Shown here: positions 23,762 through 35,239 of the stretch, piece after piece | Layout of the letters: each line of letters starts with the position of its first letter | Position numbering within the stretch: position 1 is the stretch's first letter | DNA from: Phanerochaete sordida | Taxonomy: Eukaryota > Basidiomycota > Agaricomycetes > Polyporales > Phanerochaetaceae | Reading direction: 5' to 3' | Length of the DNA stretch: 64,000 nucleotides | NCBI GenBank assembly: GCA_019973155.2 | Contig: BPQB01000108.1 | Location: 1-64,000, forward strand | Translations under genes and position numbers: made by a program | The notes under the pieces: generated by a model | What the model was told of the DNA's origin: nothing | What the model saw: only the letters and a program-made list of their open reading frames with translations | The model's database searches: none

Positions 23762-24884
23762 TCAGCTGCGAACCCGAGAGTTCCGCAACACAGTCTGAGG
23801 CTGCAGAATGACAGAAGATGTCGCGACCGCGGCTCTCTCCCTCTCGTTCTCCGCGATTAGGGCCTCCATATCCTCGGGAAAGTATGTATCGATGTAGACC
23901 TACGAACGTACGTGAGCGGATGTATCGCCCGAGCCACGAACACGTGCTACTCACCTCCTCGAGCCCTTCTTTCGCAACCGCTGCCATGCGCGACAGGAAA
24001 CGGTTCAGGTCCCCTTGAATGCGCGCCTTGCACAGCTGGCAGTACGGATTCTTGAGCTTCGGAATGCGAAAGTTACTGATCGTCGCCGGCAGAGAGCACT
24101 TCCAGATGGCCTCCCGCAGAGCGAGACAATACTCGATGAACCACTTGGGCGCCATGACACTGTCCATATAGTTGTCGATTGCGATCTCCTCCTTGACGTC
24201 CTTGTGAGTGTGCGGGCAATTGAAGAAGGCGTAGTCTTTATCGTCTAGCCACAGCAGAGAGATTGGGTTGTCGATACCCAGCGGGCACATGCAGACACGA
24301 ACGAGCTCCAGTCGGGCGTCGTAGATGCGTCCGCCTTCGCGCAGAGCGACGTCTTCGTTGTAGAGCGATGCCCTTGGCAGCAATCTGGCGACGACCGGGA
24401 GAGGGAGTCTCGCGGATTCCAGGGTGCTGATCCTCGCGCCCTCTTCCCAGCGGTTGGAAATCGCAAGGACGTACGCCTCGATAGGGTCCAGGACGGCGCA
24501 GGCGCGCAGCTCGTCCACGGCGAAGGTGTCTTCGACATCCAAGATCTTGAACTTCAGGAGTGCGTCGAGGAACAGGAGCCTCTTCTTGGTGTTGCCTGCG
24601 GAAAGCCGGGTGGAGACCTCGCCCATGCAGGTAAGGGCGAGGTCATGGAGAACGTCGCGGTCGAGGTCGCTGCGCCAGATAGGCAGGCCGTTGCACCCAG
24701 GAATGTGGTCCGATCTTTCGAGAAGGCCTGCAAGTTCCTCTCGCAGGACGGGGGATTTCGCACTAAATATGCGGGAGTGCCCAGGAAAGAGGGAGTCGTC
24801 CTTGGCGGCGAGGATCACATCGTGCTTCGAGGTGATGACGTTGAATGGCGCGGGGCCGCACAGTTCGGAGAAGGATCCCATCAT
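23762..24884 (-). CDS. BTB/POZ-domain protein, paralogue 2
   Basis: BTB/POZ protein of 355 residues in two exons (24884-23955 and 23899-23762) split by a 55-bp phase-0 intron (GTGAGT donor, TCGTAG acceptor) at the same place as in the other two paralogues. The N-terminus shares CGPAPFNVIT with paralogue 1, and the BTB core spans about residues 20-120 (VILAAKDDSLFPG). The conserved C-terminal residues are C223/H225 in FFNCPH, C253 in WFIEYC and C282/C285 in YCQLC. Exon 2 begins VYIDTYFPEDMEAL, matching the short last exon of the others, but has a longer charged tail. I start at the first of two adjacent ATGs (24884, 24881) because alignment with paralogue 1 begins there; the frame is open up to 24971. 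It probably acts as a protein-protein adaptor; its partner is unknown. Confidence 0.85.
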
Positions 24885-25563
24885 GTGAGACGGTGACTGA
24901 GAGGCGTAAAACCTGAGGGAATGGGTGCGGCCTCTCGAACCTGAACGCTTGAACATGTTAGTCTGCGTCAAACACGAACGCGTTCGTAGACGTACAACGT
25001 AGGGGAGCAGGAGGACTGCCCGCAGGGTTTCAAGCTTGGGAAGGTGTCGTAGATGGATTATGAAGCCAGAGGATCATGAGCTCAGTGGGAAGCCGGAGTG
25101 TGTGGGCTGAGAAAGAGGAGAGTCGGTACGTTTGACTCCGAGTCCTGTCTCGTCTCCGATGTCACATGTAACAGTGACAAAACGTCCGATGTCATCCGGC
25201 GTCGTTCATTATTCGACGCCTTCACCAACGCAGAACGCCCACGAGAACGTGATCCATTTTTCGAGGATGATACCACTGCAGCTATCAGCAAGCGTGACAA
25301 GCAAATGAGTTTCATACTGCACGGAATCCTCGATTTATTTTTGAGGGGTCCTTGAGCCGAAGGATGCCAGGTCTATCAATGTCACACCGAGTAACAGGTC
25401 GAGCTAGCACATCGTTGCACATTTTCGCCACCTATCACCCATGCACTACTACACTGGCACAGAGCGTTCCAGAGTCTTGCATGGTCACTACGGAAAGCCC
25501 ACGATCTGTCGAGAGAGTTGTGCGCGTGCTGAAAGGTGTATACGCCGATGACACCTCCTATGA

Positions 25564-26397
25564 TCAGGATCTGCGTACGCTCAGAATTACGAAGCATAGC
25601 TCACCTCCAACACCGTACCGGCACAACTCCCGCTGGCCGTCGTGCGCGCTGGCGGACACGCAAGCCGCCTTTCTTCCCGACCTCCACGCGATCCACATAC
25701 TCTCTACCCACTTTGACCTCGGCGGCCGAGGTGTGAGATTCCTATTCAGAATCTCCGGCTCTTCCCACGTCAACGAAGACGGCGGACGCGGACACAGGGA
25801 CTTCTGGATGTTTGTCCAAGATACGGCGGTCCCTACGCGTGTGTCAGCGCGTGGCAGTAGGTAGAGGTGCGAAACACGCGAAACTTTCCATCGTTCCTGT
25901 TGCTGAATCTGCCGCCAAAGAGTGCGGTCTGTAGCAACGACGAGGCCGTCCGCGGCGGAATACAAGGCCAGACACTCGACTTCGCGCGGGTTCTCAACAG
26001 CATGCACGACGCGTGCTAGCGACGCGTATGTGTACCAGAGGTGTGCCGGCTGTGCGTGGTCCTGATGCTTGTCGAATCTCATGCGAGCTCCCAGACCTTC
26101 GGCGCCGCGCATATCAATAGTTTCAACCGCCGGAAGCTGCGGTGCGCCATTGGAGCCTTCGACATCGCGGGTACATAGTACTGCACTCTGCATTTCCAGT
26201 ATCCTGGGACTATCGGCGCGCATGTCGGCGATCTCGGGTTTCGCAGAGAACGACCCTGCAGGCTGGGAGCACCTTCGAAAGCAGGAATCATTTGTGGGCG
26301 AGGTCTGTGCGATCGTCGCGGGACGGAGATGCTGAGCGTTGAGTCCGCGCGCCGGTACGCGAGGTCGAAAGCTGTCTCTGTGGCGCCTTCCGCCCAT
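25564..26397 (-). CDS. Uncertain ORF between BTB gene 2 and the F-box gene
   Basis: Single open frame of 277 residues from the ATG at 26397. The middle part (LPAVETIDMRGAEGLG, then YTYASLARVVHAVENPREVE) resembles the leucine-rich C-terminal halves of basidiomycete F-box proteins, and the neighbour upstream on the same strand is a true F-box gene. No F-box motif is present. The first 60 residues look non-natural and the opposite strand is also partly open, so this may be a remnant of an F-box paralogue or a chance ORF. Confidence 0.3.
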   Translation of the reverse strand: MGGRRHRDSFRPRVPARGLNAQHLRPATIAQTSPTNDSCFRRCSQPAGSFSAKPEIADMRADSPRILEMQSAVLCTRDVEGSNGAPQLPAVETIDMRGAEGLGARMRFDKHQDHAQPAHLWYTYASLARVVHAVENPREVECLALYSAADGLVVATDRTLWRQIQQQERWKVSRVSHLYLLPRADTRVGTAVSWTNIQKSLCPRPPSSLTWEEPEILNRNLTPRPPRSKWVESMWIAWRSGRKAACVSASAHDGQRELCRYGVGGELCFVILSVRRS

Positions 26398-26928
26398 TGA
26401 CAGTGCGTGGAAGGCCGGGAACGCTCTGTGATACAGTGCTGTTCGTAGGTCAGGAATGGGGAGGATAAAGGTGTCCAGCGTGGACGTTCAGTTTGCGGCG
26501 AGGCGTTCACGTTCGATTCGGTGAGTCTATGTACTCGACGACATGACTCGGGACCTAACGACGGATCTCCAGGTTCAATACGATGGTTCTAAGATAGACA
26601 AATAAGCGTAAACAAATAGCGCGCGAGCGCCGCGAGCACGAGCTCGAATAGAAAACGTTCGTGAATTCTGACAGCGTATGCACGACTAGCCAATGGATCC
26701 TCGAGCGTAGCATCGTTCCGTGATAAACGTGCGTAGAGTCAAAGACAGGGCAAGTTTAGAAAGTAGAGGCACAAGGCGTTTGAAGTAGCGCGGCGCGGCT
26801 CGCGTCAAGACAGGTCTGAGACGTCCATCGACGAACTTCGACATATTGATAATATTATTACACACCGGAATACGAACGCTAGAACCTGTCCCTGACAAAA
26901 CCCGTACTGGGACAGTCCATAAGGGATC

Positions 26929-28596
26929 TCAAACGAAGCCGTACACGCAGGACTCGACAAACTCGACACTCTCCACCAACGGGTCCCCTTCTGCCAACTT
27001 GCACATCTCCGAATAGAGCTCCGGATCGTCCACGACAAGCCTCAGCGGAGTTCGATCCGCGAATCGGCGGCCGCACCTCTGCAAGCCACACCCGAGAACA
27101 CCCATCGCCGCCTCAAGTCCCCTCGCCATAGGCACGCCAACAAAGCGCAGCTCCTCGAGTGCCGGCATGAACTTAAAGTCCACCAGGATCGTTACGAGCT
27201 TGCAGATTGCTGACATTGGCGCGGATTCTGACACCGCCACCACACGGACGCTGGGAGCGGGCACTATGCTGGTCCAGCGCGTTATCGATCCGTCGGAGAA
27301 TACGATGCCCTCGACTGCATACAGCGGCAGCAGTCGAAGGAGATCGCCGATCCGAGGCGTGTCGGTGCTGCCTACGATTATCTCGAGGCGCGGGTGAAGC
27401 CCTGCACGTAGCATGGCCGAGTGGTCGAGAGAGAGGATCGAGGGCGTGGGACATTGAGTCCAGAACGAGAACCGTTGCTCGTATTGCTCGGATCTTGCGA
27501 CATGGAGCATGCGCAGGGGCGCTGTATGCTCGTGGGGGTCGAGGACTCGCGAGATGGCCATATAGAGTGCCTCTTGGCAAGGATTTAACATATGTGCCGT
27601 GGTGTTGATGTTGATAATTCGTAGGCTGCAATCCGCGGAAAGGGTAATGTGGTTGAGAAAGTAAGTGGCGCTGTTACAGTTCGCCCTGGGACCTGCCAAG
27701 TGGACTGCGAGATTCTTTAAAGCGGGGAGGGGAAGCGATGCGCGCAAAGGGCCAGCATCCACAGGATCGGGAAATGAAGGGAATTGCGCGATGGAGAGCT
27801 CCTGTAGGCTAGACAGAAGCCGCAGTCCGCTCCAGAACAGGTCCGACGGTAGGCGCCCTTCCAAGGGTGTGCGGCTGCCCACGCCTATGTGTAGCCTCTT
27901 GAGGCTGGATGACAACATGTTCACCACTAGAGGCAGTGGGATATTCGTCGTGGTCACTTCCTCAAGGTGCCTCTTTTCAGCAACGGCGCGGAGAAAGGCA
28001 GGAAGCTTCTTGTCGCTATCGATCCTGTCGAGGTGGTAGGTGTTTTCGCCGCTGATATACAGACGCCGTAACTGAGGGAAGGTGGCATGCTGAAGTCCCG
28101 ACTCGAGGAGATGATTTCCAGGGAGGCCAAAGTCGAGCGTTACCGCGAGCTCTTGGATGCGAATGGAGTGTTCGGTGACCGCAGACCAAGTGGAGATTAA
28201 TTGTCTTTGGGCGAGTTCGTACGCAGGACCTGTGCCAGGGAGATGAATGAATGAACCGGAGACGTGGAGAGGTGCTGCCCGTGAGCGCAGGAGGTAGCAT
28301 TCGACAGCAGCCAGATGCGTGAGCGGGATGTTCGTCCAGAGCGTCGCAGAGTGTAGTATGATCGTACGCCAGCGAGCACAGATCCAGGAAATGGCGAGCC
28401 ACCCATGGCGGCCTGGGCGGCATGGCGCAGCGGCGTAGAGCTTGAAAATCAGGAGAAGGATGTCTTCCGGGAGGGTAACAACGATGTTGCCGTCGTTCAT
28501 TGCCTTGCGAAGTGCCAACACTGTACGACATAGATCGTCATGCCGAGCTTCGAGTACAAGCCGCTCCGTCGAAGACAGGACACTGGACTGCGGCAT
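26929..28596 (-). CDS. F-box protein with leucine-rich C-terminal region
   Basis: Intronless gene of 555 residues. The F-box lies near residues 39-91: TLPEDILLLIFKLYAAA, then WLAISWICARWRTIILHSA and LWTNIPL, the usual basidiomycete form. The rest shows irregular leucine-rich segments (FPQLRRLYISGE, SSLQELSIAQFPSFP, PALKNLAVHLAG, PALEELRFVGVP). F-box proteins of this type are expected to bind Skp1 in SCF ubiquitin ligases and use the leucine-rich part to select substrates; the substrate cannot be told from sequence. The frame extends upstream to 28662 but without an ATG, so I start at 28596. The frame is intact with no internal stop, so the gene looks functional. It may be one of an expanded F-box family. 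Confidence 0.8.
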   Translation of the reverse strand: MPQSSVLSSTERLVLEARHDDLCRTVLALRKAMNDGNIVVTLPEDILLLIFKLYAAAPCRPGRHGWLAISWICARWRTIILHSATLWTNIPLTHLAAVECYLLRSRAAPLHVSGSFIHLPGTGPAYELAQRQLISTWSAVTEHSIRIQELAVTLDFGLPGNHLLESGLQHATFPQLRRLYISGENTYHLDRIDSDKKLPAFLRAVAEKRHLEEVTTTNIPLPLVVNMLSSSLKRLHIGVGSRTPLEGRLPSDLFWSGLRLLSSLQELSIAQFPSFPDPVDAGPLRASLPLPALKNLAVHLAGPRANCNSATYFLNHITLSADCSLRIININTTAHMLNPCQEALYMAISRVLDPHEHTAPLRMLHVARSEQYEQRFSFWTQCPTPSILSLDHSAMLRAGLHPRLEIIVGSTDTPRIGDLLRLLPLYAVEGIVFSDGSITRWTSIVPAPSVRVVAVSESAPMSAICKLVTILVDFKFMPALEELRFVGVPMARGLEAAMGVLGCGLQRCGRRFADRTPLRLVVDDPELYSEMCKLAEGDPLVESVEFVESCVYGFV

Positions 28597-29054
28597 CGGG
28601 GTCGGCGGCGACGCTTGGTCTGGTGACAGATTGATTAGACCCGTCTGGAAGCCGTGATGCAAGAATCATACGACTGACCTCGGGGCAGCGAGATGTTAGG
28701 ATAGCTAAGCTGAGAGGAAGTGAAAGGGCTCCGCAGAGAGGTCGTTGAACAAGGACGAACGAGCTGATGTTTGTGCTCGTTTGTTTGCAGTTTGTGGCTT
28801 AGGCGTCCGACTCCGACCGCTCCATCTCAGACTCGTCCTCCGCCGTTGTACCTCGGCCAATATTGCCAGTCGAGAACGGACGGTCTGTCTGCTGGAAGGC
28901 TACCAGTCCGCCCACGAATCCGCAGCTCGTCTGTACGTCTCCACCTTGGCTGAGCGCTGAAAGGCCCTCCGAACACTGAGGCCTTTGCAACTACAGGTCA
29001 GCCGCGCAGGGAGGGCCCAGCTACAGTCCGAGGGCCTCATAGTACGGCTTCGTC

Positions 29055-29500
29055 TTAGACAGCCTTGCGGGTATCCAGGGATTTAGCCCGATTTGCAATT
29101 ACCGCGTAGCATGAGTCTGCAGCGCTTATGTCCCATTTCTTTCCTGCCTCACGCATGTGCGTCTGCGGCAGCGTGTCCACATGATGCGACAGCGGCGTAG
29201 CAAGTCTGCGGATGCAACACTGTACAAATGAGTCGTCCTCCTTATAGGACACGTAGAATCGCTACTGACATGGTTAACATGCCTTTCCATCAACGGCGGA
29301 GTACGCACAAACCCCATCGGGCTGCCATGCACCAGAATGCTGAGACATCGATCGAGATAGTATGAGATGGGCTGCAATAGGGCCGTCGACACAGCTCTAG
29401 CAGGCCAAAATCCCACCGTCCATCTCGTACGTAAGGCCCAAGATTCCAAGATTCTAACAAACGCTCGCTCGCTCGTTTGCTCGAAGCAAGGTGTTACCAA
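29055..29500 (-). CDS. Two-exon hypothetical protein, 5' end unresolved
   Basis: Two segments join in phase: 29500-29270 and 29219-29055, across a 50-bp intron (GTCAGT donor, TTGTACAG acceptor, phase 0). The combined reading ends KSLDTRKAV. The first segment has no ATG at its 5' end (open to about 29515; first in-frame ATG near residue 62), so either an upstream exon is missing or the gene is a fragment. Sequence character is soluble (ESWALRTRWTVGFWPAR, THMREAGKKWDISAAD). No family is recognised. Confidence 0.35.
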
Positions 29501-30814
29501 GGAAGCTTGTGGAGGCGTAGTTCAGCGTGCGATTGGTTGTCTGCAGTACTCTCGTTAGTCGCCACTAGAAAAGAAGTAGAATAGATAGACTTCACGTTTA
29601 AGGACTCCACAGGGGAACGTGAAATGCACTTGAGCTCTATCTCAGCCTTTCATACCCGCCAACACGTCTCGAGCCCATCTCTGTCCCACCACGTCTCCAG
29701 CCATGGTCACCGCGATGTACGCTTCCTGAGAACCATCCACCATCGCCGCCTTCGCCTTTAGCGGCATGTTCATCGCTCCTCTCTTCGGCGACGGCACGAA
29801 CGGTGGCTTTGACGTCAGCAGTACGACGCGCGGTGCCAGCAGTAGCAATCTTGTAATCGGCTTCAGCATCTTGGGAAGCCCTCGTAAGCCCTTGACCTCC
29901 CAATATCTGATGACGCCAGCGGCTTACCAGTGCATATAGTCACCGGGATCGACTGCGGCGCAGGCTGCGGCGCCGGCATCTTCGTGAGCAGCGGGAACGG
30001 CGATGGCGCGAGTAGCAACGGCACTGGTGGCATGACCAGCGGAACAGTCTTGCCTCCAACTCTAGCCACTTCGACTCCTGTGGTACGCAGGGTTGGAATG
30101 GCGACCAGGGCCTCAGCGGAGCCGCGGCCAGCGACACGGGATGCTCTTGAGGATACTTCGCTCGCAGTTTGAATAGCGGAGGCGTAGAGGCCGGTGATGT
30201 TGGGAAGGCGAACATAGGGCTGCGTGTGAATGGCATGTTCGACGTCTTCGGAGGCGTCGCTCACGGGGGCCCGGTGGTGTCTGCGAGAACGGTAACGCAG
30301 CCAGCGGAGATGCTGACAGAGTACCAAGGTTAGCCTGACACTCGCGAATCCATGGGTGCGGCACGGACCTATCCTTGATGTTGAGGGAATTCAGATTTCC
30401 TGCGATCCCCAGGAAGATACTTGACGCAGATCGTTGTAGCCCTATCAGTTCATATCCCAGTCTCGAGGAGGGAAAGGACAGCGCACCTGAATCGCTCGAC
30501 ATTATGTGACGTATGGTCTGCCGCTGTCCATGCGGATCCGAATGCAAGCTCTTCCAGAGGACACCGCTTGGCATTGCACAGCCTGCAGCCAGCCTCCCCT
30601 GCAAGGTCATAAATGTCAGCCCTGTTATGTGGCCTCTTCGCCGCATGTCCCTTCGAGTGTTCATACGCCGAGTGGATGTAAGGTTGTGCGAAGAAAGCGT
30701 GAGCGCACGTTCGGAGCGTGCTGCGACCCATCGCCTCGTCCGCTACGCAAATCGGCCTCGTGTCCTGCACGAGTGCAACGAATTAAGTCAATGATGTCTA
30801 ACTAAAAGTGCGTG

Positions 30815-31420
30815 TGAGACGTACCTTTTCAGGCTCGCGCCGGATCACGTAGCGCGTCCTGTGAACCATGGCCTCCTGCTTTGCTTCCATGACATATTGC
30901 GACCATGATCCCGCGCAGTTCAGCGATATGTTGGCTCTTCTTCTCTTCGAAAATAGGCTGAATCTACTACAGAGACGATAAAGAGGTCAGCGAGAACGTG
31001 CCAGTAAGGAAGGGAAGGGGAACGCACCTCTTCCGTGAACTCTTCGAATCGTTCAGCGTCGCTTTTCTTTGCATGATACTGGACGAGCGCAACGCCTTAA
31101 CGGATCTAAAACATTCGAAATGCTGGGAACTTTGGAAAGTGGGGGCATACAATCTTCAGCGAATACGTCCCTGCAGCATTGCAAACGCACTTACCTCGGG
31201 TGCCCGGCCATGTGAGCCTGCCGCAGCTGCCGCTACCAGCACGTCCGGTCAACACCTTCTCCTTCGTTAGAATGCGCTGCCCGAGGAGCACATATCCTCG
31301 TCTGCATTTTTTCCGGTGTCATTCGGAGGCCACGAGCTTGAGCAAGTTGCGGATAGCGGAGGCGGGACGGGCGAGGGCGTGCGCTCGTTCTCCGGAATGA
31401 GGCCCACGAGAGATTCAAAT
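30815..31420 (-). pseudogene. Broken paralogous sequence R3, copy B
   Basis: Reverse-strand counterpart of 15930-16450. It encodes RFEEFTEE near 31045, an intron-like gap with a GTGCGT donor, and then the frame carrying YVMEAKQEAMVHRTRYVIRR ending at a GTACGT donor near 30826. Reading from one conserved block to the next needs a frame change, but not the same one as in copy A, so the two copies seem to have decayed independently. The family is unknown. Confidence 0.45.
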
Positions 31421-31429
31421 TACGTCGAG

Positions 31430-33386
31430 CTATAGTTGCGCTTGCAACTAAGGCAAGTCAAGGTGCCATAGTCAGAAATGACGATGAGGCTAGCGAAGAT
31501 TGGGACTCACAGGTTACCGTACGCGAGGGAGGTGGAAGCCTACGGACGCGAACGTCGGATGCACTTCACGTCGTCAGACATGGCACACAGTGGAGAAGTA
31601 GGAATCGTTCAGTGGTCTATACAAGCCTAAGCGAATATTCCGGATGGACAGATAGCGGAAGAGGCGGCTGGAGGTAGAGCGTGGAGGAAGCGGGAGAAAG
31701 TGCGGGCAAAGGTTGGGTTGGGGTTACGCTTGATTAGCGCGCACTTTGTGGCGCGTGAAAATGACGCGCCCCGCCCCGCGCTTTGCTTCTGCCTCCTCCC
31801 GCACTCTGACCACAAAGCCTCAGCTGCCCGAAGTCTCGGTTACCCTCGAAACCTGGATAATCTCGTTGTAAGCCATCGTCTCCCCCAACGACTCGCTCTT
31901 GTCACGCCGCATTTCGACCACGTCGCCTTTCGTCGATAATCGCTCCACGACGAGCGAAATTGGCGAGAATACCTGTGCCGCCTCTTTGTGGTCCATACCC
32001 TCCACCATCGCCCAGCAGCAGGCAAAAAACCTCAGGGATGAGTTGGATACTCTTCGTGCTCGACGATGCTGGAGCCGATGCTGGAGCCAGCGCCGATAAC
32101 TGGCCTCGAAATCTGACCCCGCCCGTGCAGCGCGCAGGCCGCAGCTCCGTCCGGAATCCGTCCATTTAGAGTAAGCTGCACGCCATATCCTTTTACGTCA
32201 AGATGCGGGCTTATTGTGCTTGTCCAATGAATCGTTTCTCATCAGATACGTTTCGGCAGCATATGCGCGCTTGCTTCTGCTTCCCAGCCAAGTCGGCCAA
32301 GTCCCGCGGACAACGCGGCCTGCAGCGGTTCAGGTATCTCATTATTCTCATCAGGCCCAGCGCATCGCTTTCTGGTGGAATACTCTTGACAAAGGAAGAT
32401 TTTTAGCAGGGTTTGGCTATTCCGATCTTCTACGAAGGATGCGCCCGGCGCCCGAGAAGCCCGAGCGCGGAGTCGACGATCCTGCCGCCAACCTGCAACG
32501 GCAAACATTGACGAGCGCATCAGCTCTAGGACTGCAACTGGTGACAGATGGAATTAAGGACGGACGTACAGTATTAGGACGCGTGATGGGCGTCAGGAGC
32601 GATAGGCAACGGATGGGCCCAATGAGGTGCGAGAACAGGCTGCTGCCGACACACCGACGGGCGTCGCGGCGTCTGCGGGAGACCGTGACGCCGCAGCCAG
32701 GCCGAGCATTATCTGGCATAGCACAGACATCAGCAGCGCGACGGACACGAGATCTGGGAGGCGCACTAAAGGAGCCATGCAGGGCGCGGCTTGGACGGCG
32801 TCGGAGTAAGGAGCCCGCTCGTGTGCGCTGGATGTCAGAGGATGTTGTTGACGACCTGCACCTCCCCGCGAGGATGCTGTGGAGGCGTTAGAGAAAGAGC
32901 GCTGCCTGAGTCATAGTACAGACATGCCGTGTTTGGTGCGCTGTGACCCAATCAAGTTGAGGCACCGCGCATACAGATCCCACTCATTTGAACTCGACGA
33001 TGTGACCGCGTTGGCGATAGCCTGAGTGTAACGAAAAGAAACATGCGCGTTCAGCGCTCCTGAGGAAGCTGAGGTATAAAAGACGCTGGTTATAGGATGG
33101 CGAGAGCAGACGCCAGTAGAAGGCGCACCATAGACATTGGATGAGCGGTCTTCACGCCGCCGGCCCCTCCACATAGACACCGTGCAGTGGAACTGCGTAC
33201 TGCTCGCAAAGAGTCCACTTCTGTGGCGTAGGCGGCCTTGATGCTTCCAAATCTCGGCTCTCGATGTAGCGTTCGCATACAATCGCCGGAACGCTGCCGC
33301 GTAGGGAACGTGGATCGCTGATCCGTAGCCTCGAAGGTCTGAGGTCTTGAGTGAGAGTCACGACAGGGCCCACACCAAAGCGCTGC
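31430..33386. other. Stretch without a supported gene
   Basis: Several frames are open around 31820-32170 on the minus strand (for example the frame ending in VTETSGS at 31820), but no single frame or splice chain stands out. A 12-bp direct repeat (GATGCTGGAGCC twice) lies near 32065-32090. Otherwise nothing is recognisable. Confidence 0.35.
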
Positions 33387-33680
33387 ATGGCTAACTTTAG
33401 CTCGAAGCTCGCGCAAAGGTCCATGAAGCAAAGGCTTACGCTACACAAAGAGCAGCTGCTCAATAATCTGAGCAAGATTGAAGACGCTTTGTTCCCACCA
33501 GGACTGTCGGAGACGCATAGAGCCGAGGTCAGGGCCTTCAATCCCGACAATCCCGACGAAATGCTGTCATTCCAGCATATTATACAGTCAGATAGACGGG
33601 CACATTCTTGTACACAGTACTTACCCGGATTCATGTTTTGGCAGTGCGCGAGCGCGTCGTGCGGACATTTCTTCGCGTAA
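33387..33680 (+). CDS. Short hypothetical ORF
   Basis: From the ATG at 33387, 97 residues. The first 65 look like a helical, charged protein (RSMKQRLTLHKEQLLNNL, then FNPDNPDEMLSFQH). The end (QCASASCGHFF) is less natural, so a splice site probably lies before it. The minus strand is also open here. No family is recognised. Confidence 0.3.
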   Translation: MANFSSKLAQRSMKQRLTLHKEQLLNNLSKIEDALFPPGLSETHRAEVRAFNPDNPDEMLSFQHIIQSDRRAHSCTQYLPGFMFWQCASASCGHFFA

Positions 33681-34813
33681 CTGCGCTTGTCGGTCTCGAT
33701 CGATGCGCACATCCCCGCCCTTGTCTGGATGGTTGGAAAGCTTCGCTGCGCCGGATAGACATCAGATTGGGGACAGAGTGGTGGCAAGCGTGATAAGCGA
33801 AGTATTATGCCCGGGCTTTGCGTCTACCGCTTTGATCCTTTCGCGTTGAGTATTCGCAGGTGTAGCTCTTGTTCTGCACAGACCAAGCATTGATACTCCG
33901 CGGTCAAGTAGTAGTGTGCGCGCGACGTACCTGACCAGGCTTGCGCTTGATCGCCTCGTTCACCTCGTTCGCCCCATGCTCTTCGTACGCGTCCGTCCGC
34001 TTCGCCTTCACGGCGCGCTTCCTGGCAGGCTCCTCGTACGGGATAGTAAAATTCCGTGTGTTTGATTATTGTGGAGCGTTTGATCTACATTCAATGAGAT
34101 ACCGAGGTCAGACGATTCTCTCGAGCAGTAGAAGTACGTGAGACGCGCCTCTCCTGCGCACTCTTCAACCTTGCGCTGCTTTGGAGCTGGTGCCAGTCCT
34201 GGAATTTGGATAAGGACTTGAATGTGCCCCACAGTCTAGCAGGACAGATAGATGAATGTTCTTGGTGCAATGATACGACGTACGAGCGTGAACATAGGAG
34301 GGTACGGAGATGTGGGCGAGCGCGACTCGCACCCAGCGGGAAAGCGCACACAAAGCCCGATCCGGAGATCGCGGCGCCAAAAGGCGATCAGCCGGTTTCG
34401 GACGGCCGCCCTCCCGCCTATTTCCTTTCTCGTCAACCCCCTCGTGTGACCAGCTCCTTTAGGTACGTTGACCGCTCTCTCGGGCTGCATCCACAGCAAC
34501 GCTTATGCATTAGGTGATGCTAGCTCCCGCACGGCCCAGTTCTCGCGCGGTGCGACGTGTTCGCCATCTCCAAGTCCCGCCCAGGTCCCGCCCTGACGCC
34601 GTCAGCGACTCGGACACGGTCTACGACGTCTATACGCGTCTGCTCTACTCTGCGAGGTCATTGCAAGCACCCCGACTTCACTTGAGCTTGAGGCTTGGAC
34701 ATCCGACTGCTACGGACCGATGACCTTGTTGCTGGGATGACTCGGCACTCCCGCGAGGTCCCGTCCATGGCCTGCGGCTTTGCTGTAACTCGATGCCGGC
34801 ATATTCCACACGT

Positions 34814-35235
34814 GGGCTGCTTTACGTAGCTCAACGGCGCGTTCCCGACTGCGATATCGAATGTGACCGGGATGGAGCGCCTGAAGGTGCAGCAACGTCT
34901 CATTCTTGAGGACGTTGACGCTCTCCGGTACGTCTACCCGTCTACTCTTGGCTGGTGTAATCCGACCGTGTATTCGCTCGATACAGGTGGCAGATCCTTG
35001 TGCGAGAGCGGTAGGGCGAGTCTTGAACTGGGAAGAGCTTACGGAGCTCAGACATGTCCAGGTGCGCACTCACGCTCTGATACTGGCTGTAAGCATCCCC
35101 CAAAGCATCTCCTGCCTACAGTATGCTCATTACACTCGGCAGTCTCACTTCGCCATACAGAATGCTGGTCATATAGAAGCCTTGGAGATGGCCACGCGCC
35201 CGATACGGCAGTCCCTGAAGCCCGCTGTCGACTGA
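34814..35235 (+). other. Exon-like fragments
   Basis: After an ACGTAG acceptor-like site, the plus strand reads VTGMERLKVQQRLILEDVDA up to a GTACGT donor at about 34929. Further segments (NWEELTELRHVQ near 35030, then YAHYTRQSHFAIQNAGHIEA to a stop at 35235) are flanked by good splice signals (GATACAG, GTGCGC, CTACAG). The second and third fragments join in phase, but the first junction does not with its best donor, so a complete model is not possible. Product unknown. Confidence 0.3.
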
Positions 35236-35239
35236 AAGC

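Noticed and set aside
25530..25560. YADD reverse-transcriptase-like motif in a plus-strand frame
   Set aside because: No other reverse transcriptase motifs surround it and the frame is antisense to a longer open segment; chance match.
33590..33700. MYND zinc-finger-like cysteine pattern (KKCPHDALAHC, KYCVQEC) on the minus strand
   Set aside because: Spacing does not fit the full MYND pattern, the continuation lacks the last His and Cys, and a GTAAGT donor falls inside it; the plus strand reads better.
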